From: Gelidibacter sediminis
GTDB taxonomy: Bacteria; Bacteroidota; Bacteroidia; Flavobacteriales; Flavobacteriaceae
Assembly: GCF_004364975.1 (NCBI RefSeq)
Contig: NZ_SOBW01000007.1
Span: 372,001-436,000 of the forward strand
Reading direction: 5' to 3'
Length of the DNA: 64,000 nt
Shown here: positions 50,620-58,961 of the stretch, one piece after another
Position numbering within the stretch: the first letter of the stretch is position 1
Layout of the letters: each line of letters starts with the position of its first letter
Made by a program: the position numbers and the translations under genes
The notes under the pieces: model-generated
Database searches by the model: none
What the model saw: the letters and a program-made list of their open reading frames with translations, nothing else
What the model was told of the DNA's origin: nothing

Positions 50620-50901
50620 CTATGGTTCAATTTGGACACCTCCCCAAAAGGCAACATGATTTTTAATAGCTTCAGCATTTTCAGAAACCTTAGGATAATA
50701 CCAAGCGCCGCCTATATTTTGTTTACCATCAACTTCAAGGTTGTAATAGGAAGCCTTACCTTTCCAAAGACAGGTGGTGTGGGCAATACTGGGCATAACG
50801 TATTCTTGTTTAACACTCTCATGAGGGAAGTAATGATCGTTTTCTACCACCACAGTTGCATCACTTTCTGCAATAATGGTATTGTTCCAAATGGCCTTCA
50901 T
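50620..50901 (-). CDS. DUF427 domain protein
   Basis: 93 residues, a complete DUF427 (NTP-hydrolase-like beta fold): MKAIWNNTIIAESD, NHYFPHESV-type strand, PSIAHTTCLWKGKASYYNLEVDG, and GGAWYYPK plus KNHVAFWGGV at the end. Widespread in bacteria and fungi and of unknown biochemical function, frequently next to redox genes. It sits between the standard msrA and the MsrA-like gene, four bases from the latter. Cytosolic, no signal. Confidence 0.92.
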   Translation of the reverse strand: MKAIWNNTIIAESDATVVVENDHYFPHESVKQEYVMPSIAHTTCLWKGKASYYNLEVDGKQNIGGAWYYPKVSENAEAIKNHVAFWGGVQIEP

Positions 50902-50965
50902 ATCAAATTTTGTAATAAGTTATCACAACACAATTCGTTTAAATCAAAACTCTCCTACTAATAAC

Positions 50966-51460
50966 TCAGATAAAAGGTTGGTCAAATCTCTCAAAATGAC
51001 ACGTATAACCATCTGGTTTTCTCAGCAAATAATCTTGATGTTCTGGTTCTGCGGTCCAAAACTTGGTATAGGGCTCTAGAGTGGTTACAACCTTACCATC
51101 CCATTTGTTAGAAGCATTTACAATATTGATAACATCTACAGCTTCGGCCTTTTCTTCTTCATTTTGAAAAAATATGGCAGAGCGATAACTGGACCCTATA
51201 TCATTCCCTTGACGGTCTACCGTAGTGGGATTGTGGATTCTGAAAAAATAATCTAAAATCTGTCTGAAAGAAGTTTCATCAGGATCATACGTGATTTCAA
51301 TCCCTTCTGCATGTCCTGGATGATTCCTATATGTAGGGTGCTCGTTCTGACCACCAATATAACCTACCTCAGTATCCTTTACACCTGGGCGCACTCTGAA
51401 AAGATCTTCCATCCCCCAGAAACAACCACCAGCGATATATGCTTTTTTATAATTGCTCAT
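50966..51460 (-). CDS. msrA: Peptide-methionine (S)-S-oxide reductase
   Basis: 164 residues with canonical motifs: [11 protein letters not shown] (Cys13), [20 protein letters not shown], the [20 protein letters not shown] stretch. This is the short, stand-alone MsrA that reduces the S-diastereomer of Met sulfoxide in the cytosol. It is followed by DUF427 at 64 bases and lies 78 bases downstream of selO. Only Cys13 is in the N-terminal half, so recycling probably uses thioredoxin directly. Of the three MsrA paralogues here, this one is the standard form. Confidence 0.95.
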   Translation of the reverse strand: MSNYKKAYIAGGCFWGMEDLFRVRPGVKDTEVGYIGGQNEHPTYRNHPGHAEGIEITYDPDETSFRQILDYFFRIHNPTTVDRQGNDIGSSYRSAIFFQNEEEKAEAVDVINIVNASNKWDGKVVTTLEPYTKFWTAEPEHQDYLLRKPDGYTCHFERFDQPFI

Positions 51461-51538
51461 TATTTTCTTCTAAATTATCTGTAATTAAATTCAATTTTTT
51501 TGTGTACACCTGAATGTATCTGACTAGACACCTGTTCG

Positions 51539-53101
51539 TTATGAACTGCAGGACAACATGCTGCAGCCTACTTTATCACGGGCCCATTCTGGCCGTTTCG
51601 CGAACCATTGCTCGTATTCGGGCTGTTCATCGTATGGCTTTTTCAACATTATAAACAAGTCATCAATAAGTGCATACTCCCCTTTATCAGCTGCATCAAT
51701 AGCTAATTGCGCCATATAATTACGCAGTACGTATTTAGGGTTGACGGCATTCATTTTGGATACGCGTTCTGAATTTGACAAGGCTTCCGTCAGCAACCGT
51801 TCTGCATAACGTTCAAACCAGGCATTCCACTGTCCTTTGATGTGGTCAGAAAGCGTTATCGGGTCGTAAAAAGCATCGTTTACTAGATGTAAACCTTCAG
51901 ATGGATGTTGCGGTTTAAACTTGCTCAATTGCCTAAAGAAAATGGTCATGTCCGTTTCAGTGAGTTGCAAAACATCTTCTAATGCTTGAATGAGCAAGAC
52001 ATCAGATGCATTTTCCGATTGCAACCCTAACTTGTCGCGCATCATTGCTAAGGACTGCGTTTCAAAATCGGTGGTGTAAGATTCCAAAATCGCTTCCATA
52101 GATTCCGCATCTTCAATAAGCGGATACAGTGCATTGGCAAGTTGGTAAAGATTCCATAGTCCTATATTAGGCTGATTTCCGTACCTATATCTTTTATGCT
52201 GCCTGTCAGTAGTATTTGGGGTCCAACCATAGTCAAAACCCTCCAGCCATCCATAAGGACCATAATCTATAGTCAACCCAAGGATGGACATATTATCGGT
52301 ATTCATTACACCATGCACAAAACCAACACGTTGCCAATGGATGATCATCTCCAACGTTAGCGTACATACTTCAGAAAAAAACCGAATATAGGTATCCTTT
52401 GAAGGCGCACCTAAATGCGGAAAATGTTCTTTTATGGTGAAATCTACCAGAATTTTTAAATTTTTATGATCTTGTCGCGCTGCGAAGATTTCAAAACTTC
52501 CAAATCTTAGAAAGCTAGGTGACACTCGACTCACAATAGCACCCTTTTCATACTCAGGATGACCATCATACATCACATCCCGCAATACGTTATCGCCTGT
52601 CAACGCTAATGACAAGGCTCTGGTAGTGGGCACACCTAAATAATACATGGCTTCACTACACAGGTATTCACGAATGGAAGAACGCAACACTGCCAATCCG
52701 TCTGCTGAACGCGAATAGGGCGTTTCTCCCGCACCTTTTAGCTGCACTACCCAGTTTTGGTGTTCATGCTCTATTTCAAATAAATTAATAGCACGACCAT
52801 CTCCTAACTGTCCTGCCCAATTCCCAAATTGATGCCCCGCATAACACATAGCATATGGGGTGGTATTTTTTAATACCATATTTCCCGTCATCACGTTTAA
52901 AAAGTCTTGAGACTCCGCATCCTTTTTGGTCAGTCCCAAATTATTTAGCATTTCAGGCGACACGTGTAATAATTTAGGGTTTGATGTTTTTCTGGGGGAA
53001 ACGTAAGAAAAACAGGCATTTGTAACTTGACGCCTACTATTCTCCAAATTAGGATCAGCAGGCAGTTGCGTGGTAAATTTATGGTTGATGTTAAGTTTCA
53101 T
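51539..53101 (-). CDS. selO: SelO-family protein adenylyltransferase (YdiU)
   Basis: 520 residues, the bacterial SelO length. The pseudokinase motifs are QLKGAGETPYSRSADGLAVL, RSSIREYLCSEAMYYLGVPTTRAL, GFVHGVMNTDNMSILGLTIDYGPYGW and the C-terminal GCSMLSCSS, with Cys in the place of the selenocysteine in eukaryotic SelO. Known SelO enzymes transfer AMP to proteins and respond to oxidative stress. The context of msr genes on both sides is consistent with this. The ATG follows the MsrA-GNAT stop after 18 bases. Confidence 0.94.
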   Translation of the reverse strand: MKLNINHKFTTQLPADPNLENSRRQVTNACFSYVSPRKTSNPKLLHVSPEMLNNLGLTKKDAESQDFLNVMTGNMVLKNTTPYAMCYAGHQFGNWAGQLGDGRAINLFEIEHEHQNWVVQLKGAGETPYSRSADGLAVLRSSIREYLCSEAMYYLGVPTTRALSLALTGDNVLRDVMYDGHPEYEKGAIVSRVSPSFLRFGSFEIFAARQDHKNLKILVDFTIKEHFPHLGAPSKDTYIRFFSEVCTLTLEMIIHWQRVGFVHGVMNTDNMSILGLTIDYGPYGWLEGFDYGWTPNTTDRQHKRYRYGNQPNIGLWNLYQLANALYPLIEDAESMEAILESYTTDFETQSLAMMRDKLGLQSENASDVLLIQALEDVLQLTETDMTIFFRQLSKFKPQHPSEGLHLVNDAFYDPITLSDHIKGQWNAWFERYAERLLTEALSNSERVSKMNAVNPKYVLRNYMAQLAIDAADKGEYALIDDLFIMLKKPYDEQPEYEQWFAKRPEWARDKVGCSMLSCSS

Positions 53102-53119
53102 TCCTATGTCATTGGAGAT

Positions 53120-53971
53120 TTAGCCAATAATAGCATTCCATTTATTACTTTTGCTGGCCACAGATTTGATATAGCCACATACCGCGATGGCTTTATAACC
53201 CTCATCAGTCAACTTTTCAAAAGTTTTTTCAACAAGCACCTTCCCAATGCCTTGACCGCGGATATTAAAGGGCACTTCACTATAAACCAAATGCATTATT
53301 CCGTCGCGCATTTTATAGTCTATTTTAGCAATTTCACCATCAACTTCCATAGTAAATTGCTGTTTTTCCTTATCGTGTTGTACTTCCATAGCCTCAGTAT
53401 AATTGTTAGTATTTCTGTATTTTAGTTTATCGGCATGCATAGTACGCAACTTTGCCAATTTAGGAGTGATAACAGCAGAACAATAACGTTCCGATTTGTT
53501 TCTACTGTAATAATTTTGATGTTCCTCTACAGCTTTATGAAATTTCTCCACTGGGCTGATTTCGGTCACAATGTGAGTTTCAAAATAGGGTGCAATTTCT
53601 TCAACCACAAATTCTGCGATGCTTTTTTGTTCTAAATCGTTATAAAAAATAACCGATCGGTATTGTGTACCTACATCTCCACCTTGTTTGTTTAAGCTCG
53701 TAGGGTCGTGACTTGTCATAAACACCACCAATAAATCTTCATAGGAGACAATAGTTGGATCAAACTGCACCTGAACAACTTCGGCATGCCCCGTTAAACC
53801 AGAACAGACCTCTCGGTAGGTCGGGGTTCCGGGCACCGTACCGCCCATATATCCCGAAGTGACTTGACGTACACCTTTAATTTCGTTAAAGACAGCCTCC
53901 ATACACCAAAAGCAGCCACCGCCAACCGTCATTGTTTCCAAATTTAACTCTGTCATTGCTATAGCTTCCAA
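53120..53971 (-). CDS. msrA: MsrA fused to a GNAT-like (YjdJ) domain
   Basis: 283 residues. An MsrA domain (about 10-180) has GGGCFWCMEAVF (Cys20), SGYMGGTVPGTPTYREVCSG and SHDPTSLNKQGGDVGTQYRSVIFY. It is followed by a Gcn5-related N-acetyltransferase-like domain of the YjdJ type (about 195-283): FTMEVDGEIAKIDYKMRDG, YSEVPFNIRGQGIGKVLVE and CGYIKSVASKSNKW. The Q-x-x-G-x-G/A acetyl-CoA loop is RGQGIG. A two-domain MsrA of this type is uncommon. It starts two bases after the msrB stop, thus translational coupling is likely. The acceptor of the acetyl group is unknown. Confidence 0.92.
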   Translation of the reverse strand: MEAIAMTELNLETMTVGGGCFWCMEAVFNEIKGVRQVTSGYMGGTVPGTPTYREVCSGLTGHAEVVQVQFDPTIVSYEDLLVVFMTSHDPTSLNKQGGDVGTQYRSVIFYNDLEQKSIAEFVVEEIAPYFETHIVTEISPVEKFHKAVEEHQNYYSRNKSERYCSAVITPKLAKLRTMHADKLKYRNTNNYTEAMEVQHDKEKQQFTMEVDGEIAKIDYKMRDGIMHLVYSEVPFNIRGQGIGKVLVEKTFEKLTDEGYKAIAVCGYIKSVASKSNKWNAIIG

Positions 53972-53973
53972 GC

Positions 53974-54441
53974 TTACACTTCTTTATGTGAAGTATCCAT
54001 AGTCATCGATTCTGAATTAACACAATAGCGTAATCCGCTAGGTTGCGGTCCGTCAGGGAATACATGACCTAAATGAGCATCACACACATTACACATCACC
54101 TCTACACGTACCATCCCGAAGGTGGTGTCCTTTTCGTATTTAATGGCATTTTCTTTAATGGGCTGAGTAAAACTTGGCCAGCCCGAACTTGATTCAAACT
54201 TTATGGAAGAATCAAATAACGGCGTATTGCAGCACACACAATTATACTGTCCTTCTTCATAAACACTGCATAACGCGCCAGTTCCAGGTGCTTCCGTTCC
54301 TTTTGCTCTAGCAATTTTAAATTGCTCTGGTGTTAATACCTCACGCCATTCGGCATCCGTTTTCTCTACTCTTTTATCAGGTTTAGGATTGCCATTTACA
54401 GCAAAATCCATCACGTTTTTCCATGTCAACATATCAATCAC
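53974..54441 (-). CDS. msrB: Peptide-methionine (R)-S-oxide reductase
   Basis: 155 residues. Zinc Cys pairs CVCC and CNVC, the conserved GWPSF and GHVF segments, and the catalytic Cys140 in RYCVNSES are all present, so it is an intact MsrB. It reduces the R-diastereomer of Met sulfoxide and complements the MsrA proteins downstream. There is no signal peptide. It is first in the leftward operon; the 136-base gap to the divergent HD-PycTM gene must hold its promoter. Confidence 0.95.
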   Translation of the reverse strand: MIDMLTWKNVMDFAVNGNPKPDKRVEKTDAEWREVLTPEQFKIARAKGTEAPGTGALCSVYEEGQYNCVCCNTPLFDSSIKFESSSGWPSFTQPIKENAIKYEKDTTFGMVRVEVMCNVCDAHLGHVFPDGPQPSGLRYCVNSESMTMDTSHKEV

Positions 54442-54577
54442 TAATTTTTCTTAAAGTTAAAAATTATAATAGCATTTGGTCGGATTTTAACGTTTTGCAT
54501 TACAATTAGTGGTCATAGTGTTCATCTTCTTCATTTATTTTTTAGTAATTTGTCTCACCAATTATACACTATATTAT

Positions 54578-55861
54578 ATGGCTGATATCATCAAAAAAAC
54601 TGAAGAGTTTGTATTCAATCTTTTTAAGAACGAATTACCTAATACTTTTCTATACCATAATTTCACGCACACCAAAAGAGTTCTAAAAAGTACGAACGAA
54701 ATTATTGAGCATTCAGATATTAGTTCTGATGACGCTACAGTATTGCAATTGGCTGCCCTTCTGCATGATACCGGCTATACTAAAGTAAGAGATGGGCATG
54801 AGGAAGAGAGTGTTAGAATTGCAACCACTTTTTTACAGCAACAAAAGGTGGATCAAGCTATCATTGACGCTGTGAACCAATGCATCATGGCGACAAAGTT
54901 TAAAGATACCCCTCAAAATGAATTGGCAAAGATTATAAGAGATGCTGATGCTTCACATTTTGGAAAGTCCTACTTCACTGAGGCCAGCGAATTTTTAAGA
55001 AAAGAACTCGAATTACAAAATGTGAGAACCTATTCTCCCGCAGAATGGTTAAAGGAAAACATTGCAGTACTTTCACAAAGCCATCAATTTTATACGGATT
55101 ACGCTTTGAAAAATTGGCAAGATCAAAAAGAAGATAATTTAGCTGACCTCATAAAATCAAATAAGAAAGAAAAAAAGAGACGCCAAAAAGAGAAAATGAA
55201 GGCACAACTTAAAGCGAAGGCAAAAGATGCGAGTCCGGAACGTGCCATACAGTCCTTTTATAGAACATCTCTGAGAAATCATATTAAATTGAGTGATATT
55301 GCAGATACCAAGGCTAATATTTTGCTTTCTGTAAATGCCATTATTATTTCATTGATGCTATCTACTCTTTTTGCAAAATTTGACAATCCGGCCAATCAAT
55401 TTTTAATTGTTCCTACTATAATATTAATGTTGTCGAGCATCATTTCAATGATCTTATCCATCATTGCTACACGCCCTAATATCACGAGCGGTGAATTCAC
55501 TAAAGAAGATGTTGAGAATCGGAAAGTCAATTTGACCTTCTTTGGGAATTTCCATAAAATGAAATTGGAAGATTTTGAATGGGCCATTAATGAATTACTA
55601 AAAGATAAGGACTACGTTTACAGCTCGCTTACCAAGGACCTTTATTTTTTAGGAAAAGTTTTAGACAGAAAGTACCGTATTTTGAGAGTTACCTACACTA
55701 TATTTATGACAGGGATGATTGTTTCTGTAATCGCGTTTGCAGTGTCCTTTAAATTTTCACCGGGGGCTGACATAGAGGAAGTTTTGAAAACAGAAGACCA
55801 AGCGATGCATTATATTGATCAAAAGGGCACATGGCCTTCTGACTATTTTGTGCAATCTTAG
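54578..55861 (+). CDS. HD-domain protein fused to PycTM (Pycsar effector-like) membrane domain
   Basis: 427 residues from ATG 54578. The N-terminal HD domain has NFTHTKRV, LAALLHDTGYTK (HD 63-64), His74 in DGHEEE and D122/D124 in RDADASHFG, so the metal site looks intact. A basic coiled linker (about 180-225, KKEKKRRQKEKMKAQLK) leads to a C-terminal domain with SPERAIQSFYRTSLRNHIKLSDIADTKANILLSVNA and two or three membrane helices, which matches the PycTM (DUF5706) effector of cyclic-pyrimidine defence systems. No pyrimidine cyclase is adjacent. The HD part might hydrolyse a cyclic nucleotide or nucleotide; the function is open. It converges with the GAF gene, overlapping by four bases. Confidence 0.85.
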   Translation: MADIIKKTEEFVFNLFKNELPNTFLYHNFTHTKRVLKSTNEIIEHSDISSDDATVLQLAALLHDTGYTKVRDGHEEESVRIATTFLQQQKVDQAIIDAVNQCIMATKFKDTPQNELAKIIRDADASHFGKSYFTEASEFLRKELELQNVRTYSPAEWLKENIAVLSQSHQFYTDYALKNWQDQKEDNLADLIKSNKKEKKRRQKEKMKAQLKAKAKDASPERAIQSFYRTSLRNHIKLSDIADTKANILLSVNAIIISLMLSTLFAKFDNPANQFLIVPTIILMLSSIISMILSIIATRPNITSGEFTKEDVENRKVNLTFFGNFHKMKLEDFEWAINELLKDKDYVYSSLTKDLYFLGKVLDRKYRILRVTYTIFMTGMIVSVIAFAVSFKFSPGADIEEVLKTEDQAMHYIDQKGTWPSDYFVQS

Positions 55862-58230
55862 ACCTCCTTCATCAAATCTTCATAGGTATAATAACGTTGC
55901 TCAGTGGCATCTGTGTGATATAGAAACGGCACACGGATAGCTTTTAATCCAGTAACACCCTGAAGATTTTCCAACTCTAAAAGTTCAATCTCAGAGTCAA
56001 AGACATTTTTAAACTGTAAAAATTTAATATAATTAAGGTAGGCGTCTTCATCTTCTTTTTGCGAATATATGATGGTAAGTTTACCTTTTTGTGTCACCCG
56101 TTCCTCTGTATCCTTAACTAATGCTTTGTCTACACGTTTTTTCACCACCTCATAACGCGCATTGTACGTACCGTCCACATCAAATTGTTTTTCATCCATT
56201 CTAAAATGAATGGACAAGGGTTGATGATATGCTAAAATCATTGATGCTACATCAACCGTTGCCGGAAATCCATGCTTACTTTGATAGAATTCATTTTCCA
56301 TTTCAGCCATGACTTGAAGTTGCCATAATCTTAAATTGTAAAGATACACCTCATTAAAGCTCTTTTCTTTAGTAATTGATTCGCCTATGTACATATTATG
56401 CTCTACACCATCGGTTTTATAGCGTTCAAAATAATGTGGGTACATGCGTTGTGCTTCAATTTGTTTTTGATCAATAATGTATGCCATTTTTTTATTGATC
56501 ATGGTTATTGTATCATCATAATGTTTGCGGTAATAATATATAAGCCCCAAATTGTCATTAATTTTACTGAAGTAGTCGTCTATAGCCATTGCCAAGTTTT
56601 TATTTTTAGTTCTCACAAACTCAAATAATGGATGGATTTCCTTTTCAAAAAATTTGATGAGTTGCTGCTCAGTGTCTACTTTAAAATGCTCTATCAATGC
56701 ATTAGACAGTTCGTCCATTTGAAAATTCAATTGTTCATAAATAGGCAGTTCTTCTGTTTCCAAAATGGTTTCCAAAAGTTTTCTCACCAAGCTAATTTGC
56801 AAAGACAAATCCTTACGCGTGGCTTGATTTCTGGCATCTGAAGAGCCCTTAACATCTATTTGCCCAAACAATGGATAGACATCAGGAAACGCAATTTGAC
56901 CAAAGGACACATGATTTCCTTCTTTTTGTTTTCTATCTAAAAAAATGCGTGCCTCTTCCTCAAATTTCCATCGTACACTGGGATGAATGGAAGTGCACTC
57001 CTGTTGAATAACGGCTTCAATTAAATTCTCCTCCTCTTTTTTAGAGCGCATGACTGACGCCACTATAAAAGGCATCACATCAATTAAGATATTGGCATTG
57101 ATACTGTTTAACTCATTTACCTTTGTTGAAACAATTTCCAATACCCCTAACAACTGTCCGTTAGAAGCAATAGGAGCCAAAATTGCACTTTTAATACCGT
57201 GATCGTGTAGGGTTTGATATTGAGCCTCGCCATTTGAAAGTTTGTAATATTTTTCTACATCAGGGATGGAAAAATAACTATTATCTGTAATCAGCGATTT
57301 GTAGGATGCTTCACACAATATAGTTTTGCAAGACCCAACATCAGAATTAAAAAGTAAGTAGCTATCAATACCCGCCCCAGTAACGCGTTCAAATTGCTCT
57401 TCAGATTTATTATATGATAAAAATCCCACTTTCACATCCTTTAAATTTAAAAGCGATTCAAAAAGATGTTTAAAGTCATGGGCAAAATTATGATGTTCAC
57501 CGTTTCCTGTAGCCAATAAGCTTGACTTAATCTCTGAAATGGAACGGTCATCTGTAACATCAAAAATATTATTGATGGTAAAGCCTTTAAAAACATAACT
57601 TTGTGGAGGAAACTTTTCTCGCCAAAGACCAATATTATCGTAACTCTCCAACAACAAACTATAGTCCTCCTCAGTTATTTCAGGCGCCTGTTTCGTTTTG
57701 ATTATTTCCACAAAATCTGCATTGTACAGTATTTTATATGTTCGTAAGATGCCATCTGCATTGGGGATTTCATAAAAGAAAGAGCGTCTAAAATTGATGT
57801 CGTAACCATAATAAAACTTTAAGATAATGGCACACGCCTCCCTGAACATATCATCTTCTGGCTGATTCGTGATTTTTAACTCAAATTCGTCGCCTGCATT
57901 CTCAATAATTGTTTTAAACCGTTTTGAGGCATTAAATATCAAACTGTGGAGAACCACCGAAGCTGTTTTAATTTCATTTTTAGACAACAACTCACTAAAA
58001 GCATCTTCTAAAAGAATGCCTATTTCCTTTTGATAAGTATACAATAAATCCGTATTCGTAAAACCCTCCCTAAGTTCTGGAGCCACATTGCCTGCGTCAA
58101 GTACACGCTTTGCCTTTGCCACCAAAAATGGGTCGTTACTTTTGGCTAATGCTTCATAATGTCTTAGAAGTTTTTCAAAACTTATTTTAATAATGAATGG
58201 CGAATCTATATGCTCATTAATGTCTGTCAT
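55858..58230 (-). CDS. Large GAF-domain protein
   Basis: 790 residues, no signal peptide. A helical N terminus (about 1-210) is followed by a GAF domain (about 245-390) with LLFNSDVGSCKTILCEASYK, SAILAPIASNGQLLGVLEIVS and DVMPFIVASVMRSKKE. The remaining 400 residues are mostly helical and end in a beta-containing region (HYHTDATEQRYYTYEDL-like). No kinase, cyclase or HTH is seen, so signalling must be through protein contacts. The assignment as GAF-domain protein is firm; the rest is of unknown role. It converges with the HD-PycTM gene and has a terminator-like hairpin 46-87 bases upstream that ends the starch operon. Confidence 0.85.
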   Translation of the reverse strand: MTDINEHIDSPFIIKISFEKLLRHYEALAKSNDPFLVAKAKRVLDAGNVAPELREGFTNTDLLYTYQKEIGILLEDAFSELLSKNEIKTASVVLHSLIFNASKRFKTIIENAGDEFELKITNQPEDDMFREACAIILKFYYGYDINFRRSFFYEIPNADGILRTYKILYNADFVEIIKTKQAPEITEEDYSLLLESYDNIGLWREKFPPQSYVFKGFTINNIFDVTDDRSISEIKSSLLATGNGEHHNFAHDFKHLFESLLNLKDVKVGFLSYNKSEEQFERVTGAGIDSYLLFNSDVGSCKTILCEASYKSLITDNSYFSIPDVEKYYKLSNGEAQYQTLHDHGIKSAILAPIASNGQLLGVLEIVSTKVNELNSINANILIDVMPFIVASVMRSKKEEENLIEAVIQQECTSIHPSVRWKFEEEARIFLDRKQKEGNHVSFGQIAFPDVYPLFGQIDVKGSSDARNQATRKDLSLQISLVRKLLETILETEELPIYEQLNFQMDELSNALIEHFKVDTEQQLIKFFEKEIHPLFEFVRTKNKNLAMAIDDYFSKINDNLGLIYYYRKHYDDTITMINKKMAYIIDQKQIEAQRMYPHYFERYKTDGVEHNMYIGESITKEKSFNEVYLYNLRLWQLQVMAEMENEFYQSKHGFPATVDVASMILAYHQPLSIHFRMDEKQFDVDGTYNARYEVVKKRVDKALVKDTEERVTQKGKLTIIYSQKEDEDAYLNYIKFLQFKNVFDSEIELLELENLQGVTGLKAIRVPFLYHTDATEQRYYTYEDLMKEV

Positions 58231-58273
58231 AGGGTCTGAATATATTCAAATTTACGGTTTTTTGATTAGGGTA

Positions 58274-58317
58274 TAAAAAAAGAATCGTGAAGTCTTACAA
58301 GGAGAATCACGATTCTT
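58274..58317 (-). terminator. Terminator of the starch operon (upstream of GAF gene)
   Basis: AAGAATCGTGA (58280-58290) and TCACGATTCTT (58307-58317) are perfect 11-base arms around 16 bases. On the minus strand the second arm runs into a T run (bases 58280-58274), as expected for a Rho-independent terminator. It lies about 640 bases past the last amylase gene, behind the tandem duplication. Confidence 0.65.
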
Positions 58318-58404
58318 GTACGATAGGGTTTTACTAATTTTTATTACATTATGAATGCCATGGAATGTTTAGTTCCAATGAGGGATTAGATAAACTTGCT
58401 TCTT

Positions 58405-58958
58405 GATACACAATGTCACATCGAGTGATTTTCTAGCACCATAGTGATTGAAAATAGTATCGAGAAGCGTGCGATAACTCAAAATTTAATGATGTAAAAT
58501 TCCCGACATGTCCCGAAAGCTTTAGCATAATTTTCCTTTATCAAATTATTGAAACACTGCGGTTCTTGATACATTTTTAATGCTGCCGCTAACGCGACAG
58601 ACTTAAAAACACTGAGGTTCTCGATACATTTTTAAAGCTGTCGCTACCGCGGCAGCATTAAAAACACTCGAACTGACAAACGATACACAATGTCACTTCG
58701 AGTGATTTTCAAGCACCATAGTGATTGAAAATAGTATCGAGAAGCATGCGATATCTCAAAATTTAATGATGTAAAATTCTCGACATGTCCCGAAAGCTTT
58801 AGCATAATTTTCCATTATCAAATTATTGAAACACTGCGGTTCTCGATATATTTTTAATGCTGCCGCTACCGCGACAGCATTAAAAACACTGCGGTTCTCG
58901 ATACATTTTTAATGCTGCCGCTACCGCGGCAGCATTAAAAACACTCAAACTGACAAAC
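58405..58958. repeat. 277-base tandem duplication with nested hairpins
   Basis: Unit A is 58405-58681 and unit B is 58682-58958; most positions match between them. Each unit contains a CGAGTGATTTTC...GAAAATAGTATCGAGAAGC element, an AT-rich spacer with CGACATGTCCCGAAAGCTTT, and two direct sub-repeats of about 61 bases that start ACTGCGGTTCTCGATACA. The sub-repeats hold a hairpin with arms TTTTTAATGCTGCCGC and GCGGCAGCATTAAAAA around TACC, a perfect 16-base stem in the best copies. The first element is shared with 12771-12878. No protein is encoded in the 731-base stretch 58231-58961. Confidence 0.9.
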
Positions 58959-58961
58959 GAA

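Noticed and set aside
54578-58230. Complete Pycsar anti-phage system
   Set aside because: Only an effector-like domain is present; no pyrimidine cyclase is seen on either side, and the GAF protein has no cyclase motif.
58405-58958. Integron attC sites or CRISPR-like array
   Set aside because: Two long tandem units of 277 bases with internal hairpins; no integrase, no cassette ORFs, no cas genes.
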